Below are positions 36,811-45,003 of a stretch of DNA of 64,000 bases, in pieces (position 1 is the stretch's first letter; each line of letters opens with the position of its first letter). Source of the DNA: Massilia rubra (lineage in GTDB: Bacteria; Pseudomonadota; Gammaproteobacteria; Burkholderiales; Burkholderiaceae_D); assembly GCF_011682065.1 (NCBI RefSeq), contig NZ_VUYU01000007.1, positions 124,001 through 188,000 on the forward strand, read 5' to 3'. A model generated the notes under the pieces. That model was not told the origin of the DNA. It did not search any database and was given only the letters and a program-made list of their open reading frames with translations. Made by a program: the position numbers and the translations under genes.

Positions 36811-38090
36811 TAGTTCTTTATCTTCCTGAGGACAATAAGCGACTGCGAAAGTTTCGTTTGATCCTTCGAAGTACGCGTGCGTAATCGTATAGTTTCGACA
36901 TGCTGCAAGCCAATGTCTTCCCCGATTGCTGCAAGTATTTCGTGTGTTGGTACGTGAACGCCACCGTATCGGCTGTCGCCAATATCGATGCAGAGAACTC
37001 CATTTAATCGGCAATTTTTCGATAACGATTTAAGGACAACTTGCATATCTTCAAAGTAGCCTGCAACCATTCTCGGGATTCGCATGTCATACGCATTTTC
37101 TTCAAGTTTGGCAACGAGTTCGCGCACTGTCTCGTTCACATGGACGCGACCCTGTGTCTTCGCGACATCGTTTATTCCAGAAGTTATCGCTAAGTTTCGG
37201 AAACTGCGCAATGCATTTTTCTCACCTAAAAAACGACCGTACCACAGCTCTAGTTTTGTATTGCGAAAATAATTTGTGCCATTGAGATATGGCGGGCTCG
37301 TTATGACGCCATCCGCTAGAAAATCCGGACACATACCCAACTCTTTGGCATTTGACGTTAGTAATTTAATTGATCCAACAAGGTCGGGCGACGCCAGGCA
37401 GTCATTTGCAATCACTATCAGATGTTTTCCGACCTCTGCTACAAGGTCGGGGATCCCTTTGGCAAGCTCCTTCTCAGTTTTATACCGGACATCGCCTGCC
37501 CGCTTTAGCAACGAGCAGATGACAATCTTCGACATCACGGAGACGCTTAAAAGCATTCCCAACAAAGGATCTTGCTTGCCTATCTGGTCGTTGACGGTTC
37601 TGATTGCAAGCAGTGAACGAAAGGTACCTTCATCAAAGAATATGCTAGAGCCAAAGTTATTTTGGTAGTCTTTTAGTAATAATTCATCAGATGGAGCTGC
37701 GGCAATTTTTTCCGCTATTGAATCGCTAAGAGCCAACAACCGAGATCGAACCGCTATCCTTTCTGTCCGGGGCAAGTTACCAACTGCCATTTTGGCAGAA
37801 ATGACGAGTCGCATCGCCGGATTTACTTCGCAATAGCCGCAGTCGATTCCGAGGCCTGCAAGTACAATTGGCGCTGTTCCCGTTCCGGCAAATGGCTCGA
37901 TGATGCGACGTGCTCCGGGAATATACTGCGTCAGCATGTGTTTCACGAATTCGGAGGAGAAGCCCTCGAGATATGGGTACCAATCGTGAAAGGGTTCGCC
38001 CTTACCGCCGCTGTGTGTCGTGTGACGGGCTTCTATTTCATCGCGCGGAAAATCCAACGCAAACTGTTGATCTTGCTTCATCAATTTCAT
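36810..38090 (-). CDS. DNA methyltransferase (first of pair), amino-methylating type
   Basis: 426 residues. Motif I is EPFAGTGT (from E65) and motif IV TSPPYLNG (from T264), followed by TNYFRNTKLELWYGR. Same topology as the next gene, so the pair probably arose by duplication; two enzymes are often needed when the recognition site is asymmetric and each strand is methylated separately. The downstream methyltransferase begins inside its stop codon. No controller (C) gene is visible. The promoter must lie in the AT-rich stretch 38091-38200. Confidence 0.85.
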   Translation of the reverse strand: MKLMKQDQQFALDFPRDEIEARHTTHSGGKGEPFHDWYPYLEGFSSEFVKHMLTQYIPGARRIIEPFAGTGTAPIVLAGLGIDCGYCEVNPAMRLVISAKMAVGNLPRTERIAVRSRLLALSDSIAEKIAAAPSDELLLKDYQNNFGSSIFFDEGTFRSLLAIRTVNDQIGKQDPLLGMLLSVSVMSKIVICSLLKRAGDVRYKTEKELAKGIPDLVAEVGKHLIVIANDCLASPDLVGSIKLLTSNAKELGMCPDFLADGVITSPPYLNGTNYFRNTKLELWYGRFLGEKNALRSFRNLAITSGINDVAKTQGRVHVNETVRELVAKLEENAYDMRIPRMVAGYFEDMQVVLKSLSKNCRLNGVLCIDIGDSRYGGVHVPTHEILAAIGEDIGLQHVETIRLRTRTSKDQTKLSQSLIVLRKIKN

Positions 38091-38388
38091 GCTAACTCGA
38101 TTGCCCTAATGTAATTTTTCGCAAGCTTGTTGGCGAGCGCACGACTTGACCATGTTGAGTACGCCTGCCAAGGCTGGGCCAGCCTCAGCACAACATGACA
38201 GTATACGTGATGGTCATCGACCGGGCTACAGGAATGTGGTCACATCCGTGTGATCCCCAGGACCTACGCAGCAAGCGTACTGTCGAAGCCATCACAGCGA
38301 GCGCGAGGTAGCCATTCCCATTTTCCATCACAGATACGGTGTCTGAAATTTGTCAAACACGCTAGAACCCGCGTAGAATGCAGGTGTC
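38091..38388. other. Intergenic region between the methyltransferases and tRNA-Gly
   Basis: About 300 bases without a gene. The part next to the methyltransferase start is AT-rich and should carry its promoter (minus strand); the part next to the tRNA should hold the tRNA-Gly promoter. I see no repeat, attachment site or conserved hairpin. The frame 38250-38492 runs through the tRNA and is not called. Confidence 0.4.
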
Positions 38389-38462
38389 GCGGGTGTAGCT
38401 CAATGGTAGAGCAGAAGCTTCCCAAGCTTACGACGAGGGTTCGATTCCCTTCACCCGCTCCA
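38389..38462 (+). tRNA. tRNA-Gly (anticodon CCC)
   Basis: Acceptor GCGGGTG/CACCCGC, D-arm GCTC...GAGC, anticodon stem AGAAGC-like with loop TTCCCAA (anticodon CCC, reading GGG), T-arm GAGGG-TTCGATT-CCCTT and encoded TCCA. A complete cloverleaf of 74 bases. It bounds the restriction-modification block on the right. Confidence 0.95.
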
Positions 38463-38555
38463 GTGACCTCAGTACCGAATCGTCTGTCCTGACGGCATAC
38501 GATTCCACTTGGCATGGCTAGAATCTGGTTTCCGTTCATGCGAACGAAAGGATCC

Positions 38556-39017
38556 ATGCACCCCTTTGCGATATTGCTCTACGCCGCCCTTAGCCTGATA
38601 CTCTTCAGCGCAGCTATTCCTGCCCATGCATGCAAACTTGCTGAGGAAGCGTACGACCTCAAAGCATTTTTGGCCAAAAAAGATCCCAAGCAAGTCGTGT
38701 TCCTTGGAAAAGTAACGTCGGTCGTATCGCTGCCAGCATCGCCTTTGCTGCTTGTTGATCAACAAATGGAGTTCGAAACGACGCACTGGTGGCGCGGAAC
38801 GCCCAGGAAATTCGTGTCCGGAAGCGGGTACGTTGAAAAGCCAACGGGTTCAAGCTGCGATGGTGTGTTTGATTTCTCGGTCGAGGCTGGTGCAGAATGG
38901 CTGATCGTCGGCTACGTCGAGGGCGGGCGCGTGCATCCAATGCGCATGCTGAGCAAGCGCCTGGCGAACGGCGACATGCCAAAGGATGCGCTGCGCATCC
39001 TCGACGCCCATCAGTGA
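38556..39017 (+). CDS. Secreted hypothetical protein
   Basis: 153 residues from the ATG at 38556, which has AAAGGA upstream; an N-terminal signal peptide ends at AIPAHAC. The mature part begins with a Cys (CKLAEEAYD), then QVVFLGKVTSVVSLPASP and a second Cys in GSSCDGVFDFSV. The layout Cys, beta strand with VFxGKV, and later Cys resembles the netrin/TIMP-like OB folds of small secreted bacterial proteins, but I cannot assign the family. Next gene has the same layout, so they may be paralogues. Confidence 0.65.
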   Translation: MHPFAILLYAALSLILFSAAIPAHACKLAEEAYDLKAFLAKKDPKQVVFLGKVTSVVSLPASPLLLVDQQMEFETTHWWRGTPRKFVSGSGYVEKPTGSSCDGVFDFSVEAGAEWLIVGYVEGGRVHPMRMLSKRLANGDMPKDALRILDAHQ

Positions 39018-39037
39018 ATCCCTATCTTAAGGTCAGC

Positions 39038-39460
39038 ATGAAGACAATCTCCAGTATGTCGCTGTGGCTCGCGGCACTGATGTGCTTTCCCGCCACTGCC
39101 ACGGCATGCACGCCGGCAGGGAAATTTACGCCTTACACTGTCGAGCAGCTCTACAACATCGCCGCCCATGTGGTGTACGCAGAGGGCGGCGAATTGGTGC
39201 ACTCCCCCAACGGCGAGCGCGTCACCGTCAAGGTTCTGGAGCATTTCAAAGGGCCGCAACTCGACAGCGTGCCTGCCTACGAAAGTAGCTGCGACCGGCA
39301 ACCGCAAATTGGCGTCGCCGGAGTGCATTTTCTTGATCCAAACGGCAAAGGGCACGTGATGGCGTATCCGAGCGGCCAGAGCGTGGAGCAGATCCTGGCA
39401 TCGTTGCGCCGCATCAAAGCCGACGCCGCTGCCGGCAAGACGCCCGCCACAGCGCAATAA
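39038..39460 (+). CDS. Secreted hypothetical protein, possibly paralogous to the previous gene
   Basis: 140 residues; signal peptide ending at ATATACTPAG. As in the gene before it, the mature protein starts at a Cys, has HVVYAEGGELVHSPNGERVTV where the neighbour has VVFLGKV, and a second Cys in ESSCDRQP, followed by a C-terminal GQSVEQILASLRRIK helix. The ATG at 39038 has AAGGT upstream. It follows after 20 bases, so both are probably coexpressed and periplasmic. Function unknown. Confidence 0.65.
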   Translation: MKTISSMSLWLAALMCFPATATACTPAGKFTPYTVEQLYNIAAHVVYAEGGELVHSPNGERVTVKVLEHFKGPQLDSVPAYESSCDRQPQIGVAGVHFLDPNGKGHVMAYPSGQSVEQILASLRRIKADAAAGKTPATAQ

Positions 39461-39538
39461 CGGCAACCGGCCTGCACCCGCTCCAGTCAATGAACATGTG
39501 GCGCACCTGTCCACCTGTCCCCATATCAGCCTGTCTGC

Positions 39539-40183
39539 TCAGCTGGCGCGAAACTGCCCGATGCCATGGCGTTCGCCTTTGTGCTCCAGGAACTCGCTCA
39601 CCTGCCTGACGTATCGCTGGCGATAGCGCGATGTCAATTCGGCCAGCATCGCGTTGATGGTCGAACGCTCGTCTGCCGTGAGCCACTCTCCCAGATCCCT
39701 GAGCAAATACGTCATCGCGTTTTGATTATGAAGCATGTGTTCCGGACGGGTCCTTGTCCATGTGGTACAGAAGAGCGCGCTGCGTATCAGTTGGCCGCGT
39801 TCCTGCAAAGGGAGCTTGTCGTCGGCCTCGTAGTCGCGCAGCGCTCGCTGGGCCGCGAGCCACCTCATTTTTTCAACCGACACGCGGCGCCAGTAAAAAA
39901 GCAGCGCGGTAGTGGTCAGCAGCGCATAAAAGGGGAGCGGGCCCCAGAAAATCATGATGTTGAACGCAAACAAACCCACGCCCACCCACCATACCGGCAT
40001 GACCAGTCCGATTCTTGGCTGCATTGCTAAAAAAAACTCGGCCCCGCCGCCAATGCCGAGCGTAAGCGCTGCCAGGACAAAGGGCGTGCCAACGTAGGAA
40101 AATGTCGGGAAAAGCGCGCAAAAACCATAGAACAAGGCGGCGATTATTCCGAGCACGACAGCGGCTTCGAGATTGAAGATCAT
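39539..40183 (-). CDS. Integral membrane protein of unknown function
   Basis: 214 residues. Four hydrophobic segments in the first 100 residues (VLGIIAALFYGFCALF, FVLAALTLGIGGGAEFFL, VWWVGVGLFAFNIMIF, FYALLTTTALLFYW), followed by a charged cytosolic-type C-terminal domain of about 110 residues with RSALFCTTWTRTRPEHMLHN and LGEWLTADERSTINAML. No family recognised. Convergent with the secreted protein pair. Confidence 0.6.
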   Translation of the reverse strand: MIFNLEAAVVLGIIAALFYGFCALFPTFSYVGTPFVLAALTLGIGGGAEFFLAMQPRIGLVMPVWWVGVGLFAFNIMIFWGPLPFYALLTTTALLFYWRRVSVEKMRWLAAQRALRDYEADDKLPLQERGQLIRSALFCTTWTRTRPEHMLHNQNAMTYLLRDLGEWLTADERSTINAMLAELTSRYRQRYVRQVSEFLEHKGERHGIGQFRAS

Positions 40184-40326
40184 GGGGATGAGCGCAGTGC
40201 TGGTAAGGAGATGATGTAAAGATGATGCTGACTTTATGCATTATAACGTGCAGATAAGCAATAATCATGGCGGAGGGGCCCGACGCGGGACGGTACGCGA
40301 ACCTGTCGGACCCGATTCCAGGTGAG

Positions 40327-40629
40327 CTAGAACGGCAATTGACCGGTATCCGCGGATGTTGCATCGAGATCGATCTCGACAAATGCCACATGCTCCAGCT
40401 GCACCAGCGCCAGCAATTCGCTGGTCTGGAACGTGGCGAAAGAGCGAAAACCGTTGTCTTCAATCGACACCAGCATGATCGGCAATGCCGGGAAATACGG
40501 CTGCAGCCGTACCAGCAGCGCCGGCCCGCGTTCGGGCAGCGTGTCGATGGAGTCGACCAGCACGATCGCCAGCACCAGGCCGCCCACCGTGATGCAGGCC
40601 GACTTCATCGGCCCGGCGCGCACGCGCAT
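40327..40629 (-). CDS. Small membrane protein coupled to the phage repressor gene
   Basis: 100 residues. One hydrophobic helix near the N-terminus (ACITVGGLVLAIVLVDSI) then a mixed domain with LPIMLVSIEDNGFRSFATFQ. The ATG overlaps the TGA of the repressor by one base (TGATG), so it should be made from the same transcript during lysogeny. That position is typical for superinfection-exclusion or immunity-accessory genes. No homologue recognised; function inferred only from position. Confidence 0.55.
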   Translation of the reverse strand: MRVRAGPMKSACITVGGLVLAIVLVDSIDTLPERGPALLVRLQPYFPALPIMLVSIEDNGFRSFATFQTSELLALVQLEHVAFVEIDLDATSADTGQLPF

Positions 40630-41342
40630 CAGATACGGTCGCTTTCCTTGCGCACCACGCGCCCCACGATAATGCAGTCGCTGCCGCGGCACACCTTGCG
40701 ATGGTACTTGCGCTTGTCGGAATTGTCGGACTCCAGCCACCAGTCGCCGGCGTCGCGCGAGAGCCTCTTTACCACGGCCTCGCCTTCGTAGTTGACCGCG
40801 AACACAGCGCCGTCGGCCGGCCGGTTATCGGCCGTGTTGATGACGATGATATCGCCGTCATACAAGGTCGGCTCCATGCTCTCGCCCTTGACCCGCGTGG
40901 CCACCAGGCGCTCGGCCACATAGTGGTTGCGTCCGACCCAGCCGGCGTCGAGCGGCAAGGTGGCCCCGGCGTCGTGCTCGGGGTCGGCCTGGAAACCGCT
41001 GATGCCGGCCGACAGGCGCAAGGTCACCATCTTGATCTTGACGAAGCGCGGATCGCCGTCTTCCGGAACCACGACGGGCTGCATGCGCGCCAGGCTGGCG
41101 CCATCTGCCCCATCTGCACCACGGCGCGCCATCGGCCCGGTGCCTTCGTGCAGCCACTCGAAGGCCACATTGCACGCGCTCGCCAGGGCGGCCAGGGTGG
41201 CGGCCTCGGGACCGCGCGCGCCGCTGCGGTTGAGGATACGGTTAATGGTCGGCTGCGGGACGCCGGAGGCGCGCGAGAGCGCGCTTTGCGACTGGAACCC
41301 GGCTTCTTCCATCGCTTGTGTGAGTCGGTCTGAGATAGTCAT
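40629..41342 (-). CDS. Phage CI-like repressor (XRE helix-turn-helix plus S24 peptidase)
   Basis: 237 residues. N-terminal helix-turn-helix at about 8-60 (SQSALSRASGVPQPTINRIL) and a C-terminal LexA/CI-type S24 self-cleavage domain: catalytic Ser in KGESMEPTLYDGD and Lys in GEAVVKRL. Such repressors keep the prophage silent and cleave themselves with RecA after DNA damage. The ATG at 41342 lies about 7 bases after a TATAAT read on the minus strand and has no Shine-Dalgarno, so the mRNA may be leaderless. It is divergent from the Cro-like gene. Confidence 0.9.
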   Translation of the reverse strand: MTISDRLTQAMEEAGFQSQSALSRASGVPQPTINRILNRSGARGPEAATLAALASACNVAFEWLHEGTGPMARRGADGADGASLARMQPVVVPEDGDPRFVKIKMVTLRLSAGISGFQADPEHDAGATLPLDAGWVGRNHYVAERLVATRVKGESMEPTLYDGDIIVINTADNRPADGAVFAVNYEGEAVVKRLSRDAGDWWLESDNSDKRKYHRKVCRGSDCIIVGRVVRKESDRI

Positions 41343-41431
41343 GGAGGCGATTATACACGTGCGGATAGAAATGACCAGAAAAATACGAGAGTGGATTGCA
41401 CATCTATTCGATTGCGTATAGAATGTGTATA
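41343..41431. promoter_or_regulatory. Divergent immunity promoters and operator region
   Basis: Rightward: TTGCAC (41396-41401), 17 bases, TAGAAT (41419-41424). Leftward, on the minus strand: a TGGTCA-like -35 (41372-41377), 16 bases, TATAAT (plus-strand 41350-41355). The inverted heptamers TATACAC (41352-41358) and GTGTATA (41425-41431) flank the region, each overlapping a start site, and are candidate operator half-sites for repressor or Cro. Promoters are predicted from sequence only. Confidence 0.65.
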
Positions 41432-41643
41432 TGGATAAAGATATCTCCACCCTGTTACGGGAAATCAAAGACGCTACCGGGTGGACGGAAATGCGCATTG
41501 CCACGGCCCTGGGAACAACCCAGCCGACCGTCAACCGTATCCTGAACGGTCAGGCGGAATGCAAAATCGCCACTTTCCACGCGATCTGCGCGCTCCACGC
41601 GCTGAAATGTCCTCATGCCCGCACAAGCGGATCGATGAACTGA
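41431..41643 (+). CDS. Cro-like helix-turn-helix protein
   Basis: 70 residues. A helix-turn-helix reads TEMRIATALGTTQPTVNRIL; recognition helix TQPTVNRIL is close to QPTINRIL in the divergent repressor, so both may bind the same operators. Its -10 ends 6 bases before this ATG and there is no Shine-Dalgarno, which predicts a leaderless transcript. It begins the rightward early operon with the ParB-like, helicase and Toprim genes. Confidence 0.8.
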   Translation: MDKDISTLLREIKDATGWTEMRIATALGTTQPTVNRILNGQAECKIATFHAICALHALKCPHARTSGSMN

Positions 41644-41655
41644 CCTGAGGCAAAC

Positions 41656-42609
41656 ATGAGCAACACCCATCACGCCAGCGGCTTGTCCGCCGGTGCGGGA
41701 CAGTCACGTCCGCACCCCACCGGCAGCGCCTCCTCGCAGCCTGCGCCGGTGTACGAACTGCACCCGCTATGCACCCTGTTTCCGCGCCTCTCGGGCAGCC
41801 AGTTCGATGCGCTCAAACGCGACATCGCCGCCCATGGCCTGCGCCAGCCGATCGTGCTGCACCAAGGCGCGATCCTCGACGGCGGCAACCGCTACCGCGC
41901 CTGTCTCGACATCGGCACCGCGCCCCGCTTCATTGAACTGGACGGCATCGGCGCGGCCGCGTATGTGCTGTCGGCCAATCTGCACCGGCGCCATCTGTCG
42001 CCCGGGCAGCAGGCCGCCATCGTCGCCAGCGCGCAGGACTGGAGCCAGGCCCAGCGCAGCGGCGGCGACCGCACGGCGGGGCAGGGTGCAAGGCTGCACC
42101 TTGACACCGTGGCCGAGCGCGCCGCGCGCGCCGGCGCCAGCATCCGCACCCAGAAGATGGCCGACAAGGTCGCGCGCGCCGCGCCCGAGCTGGCCAAAAT
42201 GGTGGGACGCGGCGAATTGAGCTTGCCCGCCGCGCATGAACGCCTCGCCGCGCCGCCATCGCCATCGGCAGCGCAGCCTGATTCGAGCGGCACAGCCGCG
42301 CATGGCGCGCGCCCCGACCTGCTGATCGAGCTCGAAGCGGCCGACAAGGAAATCCGCCGCCTCGGCGCGCTGGTGCTTGAGCTGAGCACGTCCGACCTTG
42401 CGCAGCAGGTCGCGGCCTGGTCGCTGCGCTTCGACCAGTTGTCCGGCCGCCTGGCGCAGCTGAACACTACCTGCAACGACGCCGACAGCAAGGCGCGGCG
42501 CTACGCCCGCTTGCTCGAACGCGTGCGCGCGCTGCTTGGCGTCGAGGCCAACGCCGCGATCGTGCCGGCTGTCTGCGCGCTCAAGGAGGCCGTCCATGCA
42601 CGCTATTGA
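41656..42609 (+). CDS. ParB/sulfiredoxin-fold nuclease-like protein
   Basis: 317 residues. Residues 30-150 form a ParB N-terminal domain: LHPLCTLFPRLSGSQFDALKRDIAAHGLRQP-type start, ILDGGNRYRAC (the GxxR phosphate-binding signature) and LSANLHRRHLSPGQQA. The rest is helical with KMADKVARAAPELAKMVGRGELSLPAAH, a region seen in phage ParB-like proteins with a helix-turn-helix. Acts probably on element DNA, in replication or partition. It follows the Cro-like gene by 12 bases; the helicase gene overlaps its last 14 bases. Confidence 0.82.
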   Translation: MSNTHHASGLSAGAGQSRPHPTGSASSQPAPVYELHPLCTLFPRLSGSQFDALKRDIAAHGLRQPIVLHQGAILDGGNRYRACLDIGTAPRFIELDGIGAAAYVLSANLHRRHLSPGQQAAIVASAQDWSQAQRSGGDRTAGQGARLHLDTVAERAARAGASIRTQKMADKVARAAPELAKMVGRGELSLPAAHERLAAPPSPSAAQPDSSGTAAHGARPDLLIELEAADKEIRRLGALVLELSTSDLAQQVAAWSLRFDQLSGRLAQLNTTCNDADSKARRYARLLERVRALLGVEANAAIVPAVCALKEAVHARY

Positions 42610-44050
42610 ACTGCGCGATTACCAGCGCCAGTCCGAGGACGGTTTGCGCGCGCATATTCGTGACGGTGCGCGCAACCTGATCCTGTCGATTCCCACCGGT
42701 GGCGGCAAGACCGTGATCGCCGCGCACATGATGGCCGAGTGCCGCGCCAAGGGCCGGCGCGCCATCTTTGTCGCCGACCGCATCGCCCTGATCGACCAGA
42801 CCAGCGCCACGCTCGACCGCTATGCCATCGAGCACGGCGTGCTGCAGGGGCAGCACTGGCGCTATCGCCCGTGGGAGCCGATCCAGGTGGCCAGCGTGCA
42901 AACGCTGGCGCGGCGCGGCTGGCCCCAGGCCGACCTGATCATCGTCGATGAATGCCATGCCCTGCAAAAGACCGTCACCGAACGCATCAGCGCGCGCGCC
43001 ACCGTGTGCATCGGCCTGACCGCCACGCCCATCACCAAGGGGCTGGGGCGCTTCTACGACCGCATCGTCACCGTCGCCACCACCAACACCCTGATCCGCG
43101 AACAATTCCTGGTGCCGTTCCGCGTCTTCGCCGCCAGCGAGCCCGATATGAGCGGCGTCAAGACCGTGGCCGGCGAGTGGAGCGACGATGCCGCCGCCGA
43201 GCGCGCCATGCCCATCATCGGTGACTGCGTCGAGGAGTACCTGCGTCACGGCGCCGGTAAAAAATTCATCGCCTTCGGCTGCAACGTGCGCCACTGCGAA
43301 GAGATGCAGCGCCAGTTCGCCGCCGCCGGTGTCCTGTGCGACCTGGTGACCTACCGCAGCGGCGACGAAGCGCGCGCCGCGGCGATTGCCGAATTTCGCA
43401 AGCCGGACAGCTACCTGCGCGGCCTGATCAGCGTCAGTGCGCTGAGCAAGGGATTCGACGTCAGCGATGTCGAGGTGATCATCATGGCGCGTCCGCTCAA
43501 GTCGAGCCTGGCCGAGCACATGCAGATTCTCGGGCGCGGCTTGCGCAGCCATGCGGGCAAGCGCGAATGCATCGTGCTCGATCATAGCGGCAACTGCCTG
43601 CGCTTCTGGAGCGCCATGCACGACTTCCTCGAACACGGCGCCAGCGCGCTGGACGACGCCGAACGGCGCGCGCGCGCCGGCCGTGCGCCTGCCGTGCGCT
43701 TGCCGATGACGTGTCCGGCATGCGCCCATGTGCACGATGCGCTGCCGGCCTGTCCGGTGTGCGGAAAAATGCACGACACGCGCACCCTGACCCAGCACGC
43801 CGAGGGCGCGCTGCACGAAGTGGCCGCCGCCGCGCCCTCCGGCACGGCCGATAGGGCCGACTTCCACGCCCAGCTGCTGGCGATCGCGCACGAACGCGGC
43901 TACGCGCACGGCTGGGCCGCCAACAAGTTCAGGGAGAAGTACGGCGCCTGGCCGGACGAGCCGGCGCCGGCCCCGCGCGCGCCCACGGCGGCCATGCTGG
44001 GATGGGTGCGTTCGCGCGCCATCGCCTTTGCCAAGGGGAGGCAGGCATGA
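42596..44050 (+). CDS. Superfamily 2 DEAD/DEAH-type helicase
   Basis: 484 residues. ELRDYQRQSEDGLRAHI gives a Q-like motif; Walker A SIPTGGGKTVIAAHM; motif II DECH in LIIVDECHAL; motif III TATPITKGLGRFYD; motif VI near ILGRGLRSHAGKRECIVLDH. A zinc ribbon (CPACAHVHDALPACPVCG) follows the helicase core. Such phage helicases unwind the element origin together with a primase. The ATG at 42596 has AAGGAGG upstream and lies inside the end of the previous gene; the Toprim gene starts in its stop codon. Confidence 0.88.
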   Translation: MHAIELRDYQRQSEDGLRAHIRDGARNLILSIPTGGGKTVIAAHMMAECRAKGRRAIFVADRIALIDQTSATLDRYAIEHGVLQGQHWRYRPWEPIQVASVQTLARRGWPQADLIIVDECHALQKTVTERISARATVCIGLTATPITKGLGRFYDRIVTVATTNTLIREQFLVPFRVFAASEPDMSGVKTVAGEWSDDAAAERAMPIIGDCVEEYLRHGAGKKFIAFGCNVRHCEEMQRQFAAAGVLCDLVTYRSGDEARAAAIAEFRKPDSYLRGLISVSALSKGFDVSDVEVIIMARPLKSSLAEHMQILGRGLRSHAGKRECIVLDHSGNCLRFWSAMHDFLEHGASALDDAERRARAGRAPAVRLPMTCPACAHVHDALPACPVCGKMHDTRTLTQHAEGALHEVAAAAPSGTADRADFHAQLLAIAHERGYAHGWAANKFREKYGAWPDEPAPAPRAPTAAMLGWVRSRAIAFAKGRQA

Positions 44051-45003
44051 GCGGCTTCCTTGCATTCATCGGCGCGCACGGCATCATCGCGCCGGACTAC
44101 CTCACGCCGGGCAAATGGCAGCGCTGCCGCACCGAGAACCACCCGCGCAAGAAGAACGGCAGCATCAAGCTGGCCGACGACGGCCAGGTCGGCTGGTGCC
44201 AGGACTACGCGGTCCATGCCGAGCCGCTGATGTGGCGCGCCGGCCGCGCCGGTGCGCTGGCGGCGCCGCTCGAGCGCGCCCTGATCGCGCGCCGCCAGGC
44301 CGAACGGCGCGCCGCGCTGGCCGCGGCCACCTTGAGTGCGCGCAGCCGCTACGCGCAGTGCGCGCCGCTGCGCAACGAACATCCCTACCTGGCCGGCAAA
44401 GGCTTCGGCGTGGCCGGCTGCCACGGCCTGCGGGTCGACGCGGCCGGTGCGCTGGTGGTGCCGATGCTGTGCGACGGCGCCATCCTGAGCCTGCAGCGTA
44501 TTGCGCCGGACGGCGAAAAGCGCTTTCATCCGGGCGCCACCACGCGCGGCGCCTGTTACGTCATCGAGCGTCCCGGCGCGACCCTCACGGCCTTTGCCGA
44601 AGGCTTCGCCACCGGGCTGACCATCTTTCACGCCGTGCCCGCGTGCCGCGTGGTGGTCGCATTCAACGCCGGCAACCTGCCGGTCGTCGCCAGCGCGCGC
44701 CGGCCCGCCGGGCTGGCCGTGGTGTGTGCCGACAACGACTGGGAAACCGCGGCGCGCATCGGCCGCAATCCGGGCCTGGAGTACGCGCGCGAAGCGGCGG
44801 CCCTGCTCGGCGTGGGCGTGGCCTATCCCGAGTGCGCCGGCAGCGACTGGAACGATTTCCTGTCGGCGCAGCTGGAAGCGCGCGCCGCCGCACTGCGGCC
44901 CGGCCTGCGCCATGGGCGTGGCATCTTGCAGATGCAAGCCGGCGTATTCGCCGAGATCAAACACAAGGTCATGCGCCAAGCGCGCCTGGTGCGTCCCATG
45001 TAG
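44047..45003 (+). CDS. Toprim-domain protein, phage primase-like
   Basis: 318 residues. The N-terminal part (GKWQRCRTENHPRKKNGSIK, GQVGWCQDYAVHAEPLMWR) resembles the zinc-free end of phage primases. The Toprim-like core shows FAEGFATGLTIF with the catalytic Glu, VVVAFNAGNLPVV and VVCADND with the Asp pair. ATG overlaps the helicase stop by four bases (ATGA). It probably primes or resolves DNA replication of the element along with the helicase. Complete by length, with no visible gap. Confidence 0.83.
   Translation: MSGFLAFIGAHGIIAPDYLTPGKWQRCRTENHPRKKNGSIKLADDGQVGWCQDYAVHAEPLMWRAGRAGALAAPLERALIARRQAERRAALAAATLSARSRYAQCAPLRNEHPYLAGKGFGVAGCHGLRVDAAGALVVPMLCDGAILSLQRIAPDGEKRFHPGATTRGACYVIERPGATLTAFAEGFATGLTIFHAVPACRVVVAFNAGNLPVVASARRPAGLAVVCADNDWETAARIGRNPGLEYAREAAALLGVGVAYPECAGSDWNDFLSAQLEARAAALRPGLRHGRGILQMQAGVFAEIKHKVMRQARLVRPM

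Noticed and set aside
32655-38462. A genomic island with matching attachment sites at tRNA-Arg and tRNA-Gly
   Set aside because: No repeated 3' tRNA sequence and no integrase were found; the tRNA 3' ends differ.
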